A DNA stretch of 64,000 nucleotides from Streptomyces sp. R302 (GTDB taxonomy: Bacteria > Actinomycetota > Actinomycetes > Streptomycetales > Streptomycetaceae): NCBI RefSeq assembly GCF_012927245.1, contig NZ_JABBGE010000005.1:1-64000 (forward strand), given 5' to 3'. The position numbers and the translations under genes are program-made. Within the stretch, counting starts at the first letter, position 1, and each line of letters opens with the position of its first letter. Positions 48,832 to 57,256 of the stretch are shown in pieces. The notes below the pieces were generated by a model. It was not told the DNA's origin. It did not search any database and saw only the letters and a program-made list of their open reading frames with translations.

Positions 48832-48924
48832 ATGGCCGACAGCGGATGGGGATACGGCGACGTGGGATGGGGCATCACCAGCGACCCGAACTGGAACCGT
48901 AGGCCCGATATCGGCTGGGGCTGA
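48832..48924 (+). CDS. Trp/Gly-rich 30-residue peptide
   Basis: ATG 48832 follows a strong GGGAGGGG site. The peptide starts MADSGWGYGDVGWG and ends RRPDIGWG, giving three GWG units plus one WN. It is soluble-looking and closes the operon, just before a strong terminator. It could be a signalling peptide or ribosomal peptide precursor. No modifying enzyme is adjacent. Confidence 0.55.
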   Translation: MADSGWGYGDVGWGITSDPNWNRRPDIGWG

Positions 48925-48938
48925 GCCGCCCCAAGCAG

Positions 48939-48989
48939 CATGCCGCGGCCCGTCTACTCCGTTCACAGGGGTAGGCGGGCCGCGGCATG
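48939..48989. terminator. Long hairpin terminator
   Basis: A 19-pair stem (one G-U wobble) runs from CATGCCGCGGCCCGTCTAC to GTAGGCGGGCCGCGGCATG with a 13-base loop. It ends the host-like island operon. A weak TTGACT (49070) / CACTAT pair follows before the next gene. Confidence 0.75.
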
Positions 48990-49178
48990 CGATCGATGGC
49001 CTTTCCGCAGTGAAACTCACGGCCACGAGGCTCCAGTAGCACGAAGTACTTAACGCGACGAGGCCGAGATTGACTTTCTGACCTGCAGCGAAGTCACTAT
49101 GGATCAAGGTGCCTGCACTGCGTCTCCCGGAGGCCCGCCTGACCAGCGGGCCTTGATCATGTCCTGGAGGTGCGCACC

Positions 49179-49421
49179 GTGGCCTCGTCTCCCGCCCGCG
49201 TTACCGCGCAGGACGCCGCCTACTGGGCCGGCCGCTCGGTCGGAACGATCTGGCGATGGGCCTCAGAGGGCCGGATCACCGTCTACGGCCAGGGCAAGAA
49301 CGCCCGGTACGACGTCATGGAGATCGAGCCGGCCCGCCGAGACCCCGACACCCGCGAACTGATCGAACCCGCACCAGCGCCACCGGTCACAGGCCGCCGT
49401 CGGATCCTCGACGCAGCCTGA
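49179..49421 (+). CDS. HTH protein (excisionase/MerR-like)
   Basis: This 80-residue protein has one winged-helix-type unit (VTAQDAAYWAGRSVGTIWRW, then ASEGRITVYGQGKNARYDVM). The start GTG 49179 is chosen for GGAGG ten bases upstream; GTG 49170 is too close. It could be a DNA-binding excisionase or small regulator. It begins the phage block after the cargo island. Confidence 0.65.
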   Translation: MASSPARVTAQDAAYWAGRSVGTIWRWASEGRITVYGQGKNARYDVMEIEPARRDPDTRELIEPAPAPPVTGRRRILDAA

Positions 49422-49485
49422 CCCCACAGACCCCTGCGCGAACGGTGCACGCGCAGGCCGGCCGGAGCGTACGCGCTCTCGGCCC

Positions 49486-49522
49486 GTGTCCGCCCGGCTC
49501 TGGGCAGCAGCCGGGCGGACAC
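49486..49522. terminator. Hairpin terminator
   Basis: The perfect 14-pair stem GTGTCCGCCCGGCT/AGCCGGGCGGACAC with a 9-base loop separates the HTH gene from the glycosyltransferase gene. Confidence 0.7.
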
Positions 49523-49611
49523 ACCCCACCGCTCCCCGCCGCCTGCATCCACACGCCCGCGCGGCGGGGCCCACCCTCACCTGCCCGACCCGCTGCCCCG
49601 GAGGTCACGCC

Positions 49612-50319
49612 ATGCCCGCACCCCGCACCCGCGACGACCTCCTCGTCATCGTCCCCACCCGCAGCCGCCCCGACAGCGTCCCCCAGCTGCTCACCGCCTG
49701 GCGAGAGACCGGCGCCACTGCCGACCTGCTCTTCGCGATCGACGAGGACGACCCCCGCCGCGACGACTACCTCGCCCACAAGGGCGCGCAGTTCACCGTC
49801 GGCCCCCGCCTCCGCCTCGTCGGCACCCTCAACGACGTCGCCGTCGGCCAGGCCCCCCGCTACCGGTACCTCGCCTTCATGGGCGACGACCACCGCCCCC
49901 GCCCCGCTGACCGCCCCTGGGACGCCCGAATCCGCGAATGCCTCTCCGGCGGCCCCGGCATCGTCTACGGCAACGACCTTCTCCAGGGCGAGAACATGCC
50001 GACCGCCGTCGCAATGACCTCCGACATCGTCACCGCCCTCGGCTACATGGCCCCGCCCAGCATGATCCACCTCTGCGTCGACCTCGTCTGGAAGGACTGG
50101 GGGACCGGCATGGGCCGCATCACCTACCTCCCCGACATGATCATCGAGCACCTCCACCCCGCCAACGGGAAGGCCGAGCTCGACCCGGGCTACGAGGAGT
50201 GCAACAGCACCGCGATGGTCGACCACGACAACGCCGCCTATCACGCCTACCGCGACGGCGGCGGCCTCAATACCGACCTCACCCGCCTCCGCGCGCTCCT
50301 CGAGGACGGACCCCGATGA
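49612..50319 (+). CDS. GT-A-type glycosyltransferase-like protein
   Basis: The 235-residue protein begins with an LLVIVPTRSRPDSVPQLLTA segment typical of family 2-like glycosyltransferases. It has a probable metal/nucleotide motif MGDDHRPR (DDH) near residue 90. It might add sugars to DNA or to virion proteins. ATG 49612 follows CCGGAGG. It opens a run of decoration genes. Confidence 0.7.
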   Translation: MPAPRTRDDLLVIVPTRSRPDSVPQLLTAWRETGATADLLFAIDEDDPRRDDYLAHKGAQFTVGPRLRLVGTLNDVAVGQAPRYRYLAFMGDDHRPRPADRPWDARIRECLSGGPGIVYGNDLLQGENMPTAVAMTSDIVTALGYMAPPSMIHLCVDLVWKDWGTGMGRITYLPDMIIEHLHPANGKAELDPGYEECNSTAMVDHDNAAYHAYRDGGGLNTDLTRLRALLEDGPR

Positions 50320-50765
50320 CAGCGCAGCCCCGCCCCAGGTTCTTCACGCTTCAGCTCGCCGACGGCCGCAGCTGGTCCGGCATCCAGTTTCCCTCCGGCC
50401 ACGTCGCTGTGAACCATCCCGACGAGCCGCTGGCCTTCACGATCGCCATCAGCCTCGACGGCCTTCTCGACGGCGCCAGCAGCGACCCTGCCCTCGTCGA
50501 CGCCCGCGTCGTCATGGGCAACGACGACCACGCCCTCTACGAGAGCGCCGAACGCGACGTCCTCGCCGTCCAAGCGCTCATCGAGCACTGGAGCACCGTC
50601 GCCCCGCCCACCCACGCCCGCCGCGACCTCGAAGCGGCCCTCGCCGGTGCCCGCGCCGGCCACGTCGAGCCGAGCTGGCACTGCCCCACCTGCGGCACCG
50701 GCGGCCCCCGCACCGAACGCCACTACCACCCCCGCTGCTGTACCCCCGAAAGCGAGGAAGCGTGA
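50316..50765 (+). CDS. Hypothetical protein
   Basis: This 149-residue protein has a beta-rich N-terminus (RFFTLQLADGRSWSGIQFPS) and a C-terminal Cys cluster (WHCPTCGTGG with HYHPRCCTPE). It is coupled by ATGA and GTGA overlaps to the glycosyltransferase and methyltransferase genes. Role unknown. Confidence 0.6.
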   Translation: MTAQPRPRFFTLQLADGRSWSGIQFPSGHVAVNHPDEPLAFTIAISLDGLLDGASSDPALVDARVVMGNDDHALYESAERDVLAVQALIEHWSTVAPPTHARRDLEAALAGARAGHVEPSWHCPTCGTGGPRTERHYHPRCCTPESEEA

Positions 50766-51355
50766 GCGCCGCCAACATCATCACCGCCTGGGACCAGGCC
50801 GACCCGGCCGCCATCCACCCCAGCCGCGACCTCGGCGAAGACGCCTACGACGCCTCCGGCCGCGCCCAGGCCAACCACCTCGCCACCGTCATCCCCGACG
50901 GTGCCCGCGTCCTCGACTTCGGCGCCGGCGACGGCCGCGTCACCCTCCCCCTCGCCGAACTCGGCTACCAGGTCACCGCCGCCGACTCCTCCCCGCGGAT
51001 GCTCGCCCGGCTCACCACCCGCGCGCCCGGCATCACCACCGTCCACACCGACGGCACCGACCTCCTCGCCAAGGTCGGCCGCAAGCAGGACGCCGCCGTC
51101 TGCCTCGCCGTCCTCATCCACCACGCCCGCGCCACCGGCGCCGCCCTCGTCACCCAGCTCCGCGACACCGTGAAGACCGGCGGCCTCCTCATCCTCGACT
51201 GGCCCACCTCGGACCACCCCGAGGAAGCCCGCAGCTGGCTCGAGGTCACCACCTGGGACCCGGCCGAGCAGGACGCCCTCTGCGCCCGCCTCGGCCTCAA
51301 GGCCCTCGACACCGACCTCCCCTGGTCCGTCTACCGTGCGGTCAAACCCACATGA
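50762..51355 (+). CDS. SAM-dependent methyltransferase
   Basis: The 197-residue protein carries motif I VLDFGAGDGRVTLPLA and motif II-type VTAADSSPRMLARL, and a post-motif segment LIHHARATGAALVTQLRDTV. It is a class I methyltransferase. The substrate is unknown; sugar, small molecule or DNA are possible. It is coupled to the unknown gene upstream. Confidence 0.8.
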   Translation: MSAANIITAWDQADPAAIHPSRDLGEDAYDASGRAQANHLATVIPDGARVLDFGAGDGRVTLPLAELGYQVTAADSSPRMLARLTTRAPGITTVHTDGTDLLAKVGRKQDAAVCLAVLIHHARATGAALVTQLRDTVKTGGLLILDWPTSDHPEEARSWLEVTTWDPAEQDALCARLGLKALDTDLPWSVYRAVKPT

Positions 51356-51600
51356 CCACACCCCCCGGCGACACCCCGGCCCGCTCCCGGCTCCGCCCTG
51401 CCGAGCCGCGCCCCACCCGCTGGTACGAGTACAGCCACACCGCGACCGGCCCGGAGTACTGGCTCCGCTACCTCATCGGCGAGCCCCACGACTTCGCATA
51501 CGCCGTCCCCCGCCGGATCGCCTGCCGCATCCTGCGCCGCCACAACGCCACCTGCGCCGGTCGCCTCGACCACCAGCACCTGAGGAGGCGCACCTCGTGA
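51352..51600 (+). CDS. Small basic hypothetical protein
   Basis: This 82-residue protein is Arg-rich with an aromatic centre (TRWYEYSHTATGPEYWLRYL). Coupled ATGA/GTGA to neighbours. No family is recognised. Confidence 0.5.
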   Translation: MTTPPGDTPARSRLRPAEPRPTRWYEYSHTATGPEYWLRYLIGEPHDFAYAVPRRIACRILRRHNATCAGRLDHQHLRRRTS

Positions 51601-51776
51601 AGGTCCTCCTCCGCCGGCTGTTCCGCGTGCGCCCCGGCACGGGAGGTCGCCTTCCCCGCTACACGCCCGCCCCCGACAGCCGCCCGCTGCTGCTCTCGCC
51701 CGGCCACCGCATCGTCGACCCCGGTAAAGCCGAAGCCCTCGGGCTGACCGCCGACGCCGAACGCCTCAGGAGGTAG
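51597..51776 (+). CDS. Small basic hypothetical protein
   Basis: This 59-residue protein starts at GTG 51597 and overlaps the preceding stop. It has an Arg-rich N-terminus (VKVLLRRLFRVRPGTGGRLP). It ends two bases before the epimerase start. Function unknown. Confidence 0.5.
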   Translation: MKVLLRRLFRVRPGTGGRLPRYTPAPDSRPLLLSPGHRIVDPGKAEALGLTADAERLRR

Positions 51777-51778
51777 CG

Positions 51779-52669
51779 ATGCGCGTGCTCATCACCGGCG
51801 CCGCCGGCTTCATCGGCCGCCACCTCCACCGCCGGCTCCTCGACGCCGGCCACGAGGTCCTCGGCATCGACCTCACCCCGACCCCGCTGGCCCACGGCCG
51901 CGACGCCCTGGAGCTCTTCCGCCGCCCCGCACCGCCCCGCAGCGAATTCGACCTCGCGATCCACTGCGCCGCGATCGTCGGCGGCCGCGCCAGCATCGAC
52001 GGCAGCCCCCTCGCCGTCGCCACCAACCTCGGCCTCGACGCCTGGTACATGCGCTGGCTCACCCGCGCCCGCGTCCCCCGCGCCGTGTACTTCTCCTCCT
52101 CGGCCGCCTACCCCGTCGCCCTCCAGCAGCCCGGCCCCCTCCGCCGGCTCACCGAGACCGACATCGACTTCGAGCGCCCCGGCCGCCCCGACGCCACCTA
52201 CGGCCTCGCCAAGCTCGCCGGCGAGCAGCTCTGCGCCTACGCCGAAGCCGAAGGCACCCGCCTCACGGTCCTGCGCCCCTTCTCCGGCTACGGCGCCGAC
52301 CAGGACCCGGCCTACCCCTTCCCGGCCTTCATCCGCCGGGCGAAGCAGCAGCAAGACCCGTTTGAGATCTGGGGCGACGGCAGCAGCACCCGCGACTGGA
52401 TCCACGTCGACGACGTCGTCGACGCCACCCTCGCCGCCGTCGCCGAAGGCGTACAGGGGCCGGTGAACCTCGGCACCGGGCGGGCAACCTCCTTCGACGA
52501 GCTCGCCGCCCTGGTCACGGAGGAGCACGGCTACCGACCCGAGTTCAAGCACCTGCCCGCCGCACCTCAGGGCGTGCACCACCGCGTCGCCGACACCGCC
52601 CGGCTCCGCGACTTCTACGAGCCCCGCATCACCCTCGAAGAGGGCATCGCCCGCGCCCTCTCCGCCTGA
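51779..52669 (+). CDS. NAD-dependent sugar epimerase/dehydratase
   Basis: The 296-residue short-chain dehydrogenase-type protein has the NAD motif LITGAAGFIGRHLHRRLLDA, the Ser of YFSSSAAYP, and the catalytic YGLAK. The C-terminal part includes GDGSSTRDWIHVDDVVDATL, typical of nucleotide-sugar epimerases. It would make a modified sugar nucleotide, probably used by the adjacent glycosyltransferase. Start ATG 51779 follows AGGAGGT. Confidence 0.85.
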   Translation: MRVLITGAAGFIGRHLHRRLLDAGHEVLGIDLTPTPLAHGRDALELFRRPAPPRSEFDLAIHCAAIVGGRASIDGSPLAVATNLGLDAWYMRWLTRARVPRAVYFSSSAAYPVALQQPGPLRRLTETDIDFERPGRPDATYGLAKLAGEQLCAYAEAEGTRLTVLRPFSGYGADQDPAYPFPAFIRRAKQQQDPFEIWGDGSSTRDWIHVDDVVDATLAAVAEGVQGPVNLGTGRATSFDELAALVTEEHGYRPEFKHLPAAPQGVHHRVADTARLRDFYEPRITLEEGIARALSA

Positions 52670-52689
52670 CCCAGCAGGAGCACCGCACC

Positions 52690-53742
52690 GTGTACCTCCA
52701 CACCGTCGACTACCGCCCCGACACCCCCACCAGCCGCCGCGCCCTCTACAACCGAGGCCACTTCCTCGGCTACATCCCCAGGCCGCTCCTGACCTGCCGT
52801 CTCCTCGGGCACCGGCCCGTCGTCGACGGCACCACCGGCTTCCGCGCCGACGACCCCGGCTCCCGTTGGGTCTGCTGCGACCGCTGCGGCGTACGCCCCG
52901 AGCCCCAGGGCAACCTCGACCCCGCCCACTGGAACATCGGCGACCGCTACACCGGCCCATGGCTCAGCGAAGAACCGCCACCCCTCAGCCGCGCCGAGAT
53001 CGAGGCCATCGCCCGCGCGGGCAAGCCCTTCACGCGCCCGCCGGAGCCCGGCCCCTGGCCCACGAACCCCACCGGCGAAGTCGGAGCCCAGCTCATCATC
53101 GGCCGCTCATTCCCGGGGTGGGGTATCAGCTTCAAGCTCGGCAACTGCGGCAGCGAGCACACCCTCGCCGCGCACATTCGGCTCCACCCCTTCGGCGCCC
53201 TGTACCTCCACACCGAGCGCTTCGGGACCTGGCTCCAGCGCCGCCTCAACCCTCGCGGCTACCAGTCTCGCGTCACCGAGCTCCGCCTCGGCGACGGCCG
53301 CCTCGAGTGGGCCCTGTGGGCGCGCCGCGACAGCTCCGACATCGACCCCTGGTGGATGCGCGGCAGCGTCACCCTCGACCCGCGCGACCGAATTCTCGGC
53401 CACCGCCGCTACAGCTACGAGAAGGTCGGCGACCCCACCACCGTCACCGTCCGCCTTCCGCACGGCGACGAGCACACCGTCACCCTCCAGCTCGAACGCT
53501 GCGACTACGGCCGCACCCGCCGGCGCCGCTTCCACTCCTGGTCCGTCGACTGGAACACCCGCCCCGGCATCCCGACCAAGCCCGGCGACCGCGGCCGGAT
53601 CCTCGGCAGCGGTGTCGAAGCCACCACGGCCGCCGTCACCGCCGGCACCTGGCCCGCAGAAGCCGCCGCCCGCATCGCCCTCCAGATCAGCGAGGACCGC
53701 GCCCGCTACGGCTACCGCCCCACCAGCGAACCCGCCGAGTAG
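52690..53742 (+). CDS. Hypothetical protein
   Basis: This 350-residue protein starts at GTG 52690. It has a Cys cluster (CCDRCGV) near residue 62 and a beta-rich body (TVTLQLERCDYGRTRRRRFH). The composition suggests a structural or binding domain. No family is recognised. It follows the epimerase by 20 bases. Confidence 0.6.
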   Translation: MYLHTVDYRPDTPTSRRALYNRGHFLGYIPRPLLTCRLLGHRPVVDGTTGFRADDPGSRWVCCDRCGVRPEPQGNLDPAHWNIGDRYTGPWLSEEPPPLSRAEIEAIARAGKPFTRPPEPGPWPTNPTGEVGAQLIIGRSFPGWGISFKLGNCGSEHTLAAHIRLHPFGALYLHTERFGTWLQRRLNPRGYQSRVTELRLGDGRLEWALWARRDSSDIDPWWMRGSVTLDPRDRILGHRRYSYEKVGDPTTVTVRLPHGDEHTVTLQLERCDYGRTRRRRFHSWSVDWNTRPGIPTKPGDRGRILGSGVEATTAAVTAGTWPAEAAARIALQISEDRARYGYRPTSEPAE

Positions 53743-53758
53743 GCAGGAGCACCCAGCC

Positions 53759-54019
53759 GTGGCCCACCCCATCCACCGGTACGAGATCCCCGTCGACGAC
53801 CGATGGCACACCATCGCCGGCTGCGGCACGCTCCTCCACGTTGACTGCCGCAACCCCAACCTCGTCGAGTTCTGGGCATGGGCACGCGACGACCAGCCCG
53901 CCCGCGAGTTCCGCGTCTACGGCACCGGCCAGCTCATCCCCGACGAAGGCACCACCCACCGAGGAACCGCCATCGCACCCGGCGGCCAGCTCGTCTGGCA
54001 CCTCATCGAACGCCGCTGA
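53759..54019 (+). CDS. DUF7352-like small protein
   Basis: This 86-residue protein contains HRYEIPVDDRWHTIAGCGTL, then VEFWAWARDDQPAREFRVYG and GGQLVWHLIERR, a small beta-rich protein pattern common in actinophages (tentatively DUF7352). The GTG start at 53759 follows AGGAGC. Confidence 0.6.
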   Translation: MAHPIHRYEIPVDDRWHTIAGCGTLLHVDCRNPNLVEFWAWARDDQPAREFRVYGTGQLIPDEGTTHRGTAIAPGGQLVWHLIERR

Positions 54020-54036
54020 CCCGAAAGGCACGCACC

Positions 54037-54372
54037 ATGCCCCGCCTCCAGATCCTCGAACTCCCCGAAGGCGCCGACGACGACCGCCCCCCGTTCGCCC
54101 TCGTCATCGACCAGGCCGACGAAGCGCTCATCGGCTCACTCCTGTGTACGAAGCGAGAAGACCCCGACTTCGACCTCGCCAGCCGAATCGGCGCCCGAAC
54201 CGTCCTCGTCTTCGAAGAGACCATGGAAATCCCCGCCAACGACCTCCCCGTCGACGAGCACGGCCTCCCGCTCACCATCCACATCGAAGCCGACACCACC
54301 GTCTTCCACGAGCAGGTGGAGGCCGCAGCCCGATGGGCAGCGGACCGACTCCGCACCCACCCCCAGCTCTAG
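54037..54372 (+). CDS. Hypothetical protein, paralog of next
   Basis: This 111-residue protein starts MPRLQILELPEGADDDRPPF. It shares its N-terminal motif RLQIL-x-LP and PFALV-x-DQ with the following protein. Such a pair suggests a local duplication. ATG 54037 follows CGAAAGG. Role unknown. Confidence 0.6.
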   Translation: MPRLQILELPEGADDDRPPFALVIDQADEALIGSLLCTKREDPDFDLASRIGARTVLVFEETMEIPANDLPVDEHGLPLTIHIEADTTVFHEQVEAAARWAADRLRTHPQL

Positions 54373-54384
54373 GAGGCGTCCCCC

Positions 54385-54687
54385 ATGGCCCGCCTCCAGA
54401 TCCTTCCGCTGCCCAACCCCACCGGCGACATCCCCGGCGCCCAGCCCTTCGCCCTCGTCCTCGACCAGGTGCAGAAAGACCTCCCCCCGGAGCAACGCGA
54501 GCAGCTCGCCAACGACGCGGAGACCTTCCGCTACCGCTGCGCCGCCGCAGCCATCCTCGTCACCACCCAGAGCATCGACATCCCCACCGGGCCCACCGAG
54601 CCCCCGCCCAGCGACCCCCGGATGGTCACCGACCACCTGCCCTTCGAACTCCAGCCCAGCCGGAACCAAGACACCACCGGGGGCTGA
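54385..54687 (+). CDS. Hypothetical protein, paralog of previous
   Basis: This 100-residue protein starts MARLQILPLPNPTGDIPGAQ and shares PFALVLDQ with its neighbour. The C-terminus is Pro-rich. GGAGGC precedes the ATG. Role unknown. Confidence 0.6.
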   Translation: MARLQILPLPNPTGDIPGAQPFALVLDQVQKDLPPEQREQLANDAETFRYRCAAAAILVTTQSIDIPTGPTEPPPSDPRMVTDHLPFELQPSRNQDTTGG

Positions 54688-54690
54688 GCG

Positions 54691-54885
54691 ATGCCCGCCT
54701 ACCTCATCCAGCACCCCGCCGAGCAACGCCGCGAGGACATCCTCCTCGAGGACCCGCACCTCACCCTCAGCTTCCAGGGGGACTGGGCCGTCTTCACCGA
54801 CGCCGACGGCATCTGCCTCGCCCTCCCCAGCGGCAAAGGCGCACACATCCAACGCGTCGACCCCAAGGACCTGGCACCCGAGTAG
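54691..54885 (+). CDS. Small acidic hypothetical protein
   Basis: This 64-residue protein (DILLEDPHLTLSFQGDWAVF) is acidic with a beta-rich centre. It is separated by three bases from the previous stop. No family is recognised. Confidence 0.55.
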   Translation: MPAYLIQHPAEQRREDILLEDPHLTLSFQGDWAVFTDADGICLALPSGKGAHIQRVDPKDLAPE

Positions 54886-54893
54886 GAGGACCC

Positions 54894-55151
54894 ATGGCCG
54901 CCGGCCGCGAGACCACCCCCCAGGACGCCGCCGCCACCCAGCGCCTCATGGCCTACTGGACCGAAGGACCCGGCGCCGCCAAGATCCAATGGGGCGTACC
55001 CGGAGACTTCGACCGCTGCGTCACCCAGCTCTCCAAGCACGTCGGCCCCGGCATCGTGAAGGGTCTCTGCTCCAACCTCCACCTGCGCGCCACCGGTGCC
55101 CGCCCCGGCCACGCCGTCAGCGAGCAAGCCGCCCACCGAGGAGACAGCTGA
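54894..55151 (+). CDS. Hypothetical protein
   Basis: This 85-residue helical protein (TQRLMAYWTEGPGAAKIQWG, then CVTQLSKHVGPGIVKGLCSN) starts at ATG 54894 after GGAGGA. It overlaps the HNH gene start (TGATG) and often accompanies HNH/terminase genes in actinophages. Its biochemical role is unknown. Confidence 0.65.
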   Translation: MAAGRETTPQDAAATQRLMAYWTEGPGAAKIQWGVPGDFDRCVTQLSKHVGPGIVKGLCSNLHLRATGARPGHAVSEQAAHRGDS

Positions 55152-55465
55152 TGCCCAGTCAGGGACGACGCAGCTCACCTCTCCCCAAGGGATGGGAAAG
55201 CCGCACCAGGCCGCGCATCCTCCGCCGCGACAAGCACATCTGCCAGTGGCCCATGGAGCTCGGGCCCAACGGGATCTGCAGCGAGCCGGCTAACCAGGTC
55301 GACCACAAGATCCCCACCCACCTCGGCGGCCCCGAGACCGACGACAACTACTGGGCCCTGTGCGAGTGGCACCACAACCGCAAAACCGCCCACGAAGCCA
55401 GCGCCGTCGCCCACGCCCGCCCACCCCGCGCCCGCCCCACCGAGCCCCACCCCGGACTCCTGTAA
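55151..55465 (+). CDS. HNH endonuclease (packaging-associated)
   Basis: The 104-residue protein has a zinc site (HICQW...C at the N-terminal side), the core QVDHKIPTHLGGPETDDNYW and WHHNRKTA, matching the HNH nuclease pattern. Small HNH proteins just upstream of terminase genes are required for DNA cleavage during packaging in several cos-type phages. The following 650-base gap then holds a candidate packaging site. Confidence 0.85.
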   Translation: MPSQGRRSSPLPKGWESRTRPRILRRDKHICQWPMELGPNGICSEPANQVDHKIPTHLGGPETDDNYWALCEWHHNRKTAHEASAVAHARPPRARPTEPHPGLL

Positions 55466-56119
55466 CCACACCACCCACCACCACAACGCCCCAGCCCCAC
55501 CAGAACCACGCCGCGCTGACCAGCACCACCACACGCCACACTCCCACAGCTGCGCCCCACGGGCTTGCTCTGCGGCCGGCCTGGCTGCCCCGCCCGGCCG
55601 GCCCCCGCGCGGGGCGGCCCGCGCCGCGAGGCCCCGCCGCCGGGCCGGGCGCGGCCCAGGGTCCGGGCCGCTCCGGGGCGCGGCGCGGGCGGGCCGGGCG
55701 CCGGGCGCCGGCCGCCCCGCCCGGCAGGGCCCGCCTGGGCAGGAGGGGAGCCGTGGGCGGGCCTGCTGGCCCTGGCTGGCCGAGGGGCAAGCGGCCAGGG
55801 GTGAGGGGCGCCGGGCCCGGGCCGCTGGCGCCGTGGGTAGGGGCAGGGGGTATGCGATCCAGCGCGCCCCTCGGCGGCCGGCCCAAGCTGATCGCTAGTA
55901 CCCCTGGGGGGTATCCCCTCCGACTTCAAGATCCAGGGATCGGGCACGTTAGCTTCTCGCGGTGCGCGTAACTCTGGGGAAGCGATGATCATGGACTGAC
56001 CTGCGGTGATCTCGGAGGGTGATTCAGGGGGCGGCCGGCGATCCGGAGGGGGAGTTACTGGGGAAGTGAATTCGCAGGTCAGGGCGCATATTGGCGTTAC
56101 AGAATGGTAGACTCTCTCC
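55466..56119. other. Non-coding GC-extreme gap before the terminase region
   Basis: I find no convincing gene. The centre (55560-55850) is almost pure G and C with many overlapping inverted repeats. Near 55898 the sequence TACCCCTGGGGGGTA is symmetric. Toward 56119 the composition becomes lower in GC, with TAGACT just before the start of the primase-like gene. The position between HNH and terminase genes suits a cos or pac site or a late promoter. Confidence 0.55.
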
Positions 56120-56731
56120 ATGCGAACCCCCCGATGCGAGCAGTGCGACCAGCACCTCGGAGCCCGGCACGCGGCCAACGCGCGCTACTGCTCCGGCCGC
56201 TGCCGCACCGCCGCCTGCCGGGATCGCAAGCGCACCAACGTCGACCCGATCCCCGACGCCCTCACCCGCCGCCGGCAGTGGGTCCGCCACACCGCCAACA
56301 AGGTCCCGCTCGTCGCAGCCCCCGCCGGCCGCCGGCCGCGCGCCGCATCCTCGACCGACCCCGCCACCTGGCGCTCCCACCAGGAAGCGACCGAGTCAAC
56401 GGTCGGCGTCGGCCGCGGATTCGTCCTCTCGGAGACCGACGACCTCGTCTGCATCGACCTCGACCACGCCATCACCGACGGCACGCTGCTCCCGTGGGCC
56501 CGCCAGATCCTCGACCAGCTCCCGCCGACCTACGTCGAGGTCTCCCCGTCCGGCACCGGACTGCACATCTGGGGCCACGGCACCGTAGGCCGCGGCCGCC
56601 GGATCCGCCGCGGCGACCGCTGCATCGAGCTGTACGACCGCGAGCGGTACGTCACCATCACCGGCCGCCCCTGGGCCGGCGCACCGTCCGTCCTCGGAGA
56701 CCTCACCGAGGTGCTGTCCACCCTGGCGTAG
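56120..56731 (+). CDS. Zinc-finger plus primase/polymerase-like domain protein
   Basis: The 203-residue protein starts with a zinc motif (RCEQCDQHLGARHAANARYC, then SGRCRTAAC). The second half resembles the N-terminal PrimPol-like domain of phage primases (GFVLSETDDLVCIDLDHAIT, then EVSPSGTGLHIWGHG). The D-x-D in CIDLDHA is the metal motif. No helicase domain follows, so it may be a stand-alone primase-like protein. It sits directly before the terminase. Confidence 0.65.
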   Translation: MRTPRCEQCDQHLGARHAANARYCSGRCRTAACRDRKRTNVDPIPDALTRRRQWVRHTANKVPLVAAPAGRRPRAASSTDPATWRSHQEATESTVGVGRGFVLSETDDLVCIDLDHAITDGTLLPWARQILDQLPPTYVEVSPSGTGLHIWGHGTVGRGRRIRRGDRCIELYDRERYVTITGRPWAGAPSVLGDLTEVLSTLA

Positions 56732-56769
56732 CCGCACCGGCGCCGCCCACTCCGGAAGGAGGTGGCGGC

Positions 56770-57231
56770 ATGGCCGGACGAGGCATGGCGCCCAAGGCCA
56801 CCCGATCCCGCGCCCGCGACACCAAGGCCCGCGACTCCGAGATGACCCGGATCGAGGAGGACGGCGAACTCCGAGGGCCCGACCTCGCCGACGGCATCCT
56901 GCCCGACGGCGAAGAGTGGAACGAGCAAACCCGGGCGTGGTGGGACACCTGGCGCCGCTCCCCGCAGGCGCAGACCTTCACCCAGACCGACTGGGACTTC
57001 CTGGTCGACACCGCCCTGCTGCACCACATCTTCTGGACCAAGGGCCGCTGGGAGTACGCCAGCGAGCTCCGCCTGAGGGCCGCCAAATTCGGCGCAACCC
57101 CCGAGGACCGGATGAGGCTCAAGCTCAAGGTCGAGGCACCCGGCGCACCCCCGGCAGCCGCGCCCGGGCCCACAGCGATCCACGCGCGCCGGAAGAGTCT
57201 GCGGATCGTGAACGAAGACACCGCCGGCTGA
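56770..57231 (+). CDS. Terminase small subunit-like protein
   Basis: This 153-residue protein has a basic N-terminus (MAGRGMAPKATRSRARDTKA) and a helical core (WWDTWRRSPQAQTFTQTDWD, then LLHHIFWTKGRWEYASELRL). Position immediately before the large terminase and basic DNA-binding character support a small subunit. GGAAGGAGG lies seven bases upstream of the ATG. Confidence 0.75.
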   Translation: MAGRGMAPKATRSRARDTKARDSEMTRIEEDGELRGPDLADGILPDGEEWNEQTRAWWDTWRRSPQAQTFTQTDWDFLVDTALLHHIFWTKGRWEYASELRLRAAKFGATPEDRMRLKLKVEAPGAPPAAAPGPTAIHARRKSLRIVNEDTAG

Positions 57232-57256
57232 CATAGACGACGGCCGGGGGTGAACG

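Noticed and set aside
55560-55850. A gene in the GC-extreme block
   Set aside because: Frames are open in several phases only because stop codons are unlikely. The products are Arg/Pro/Gly low complexity without RBS.
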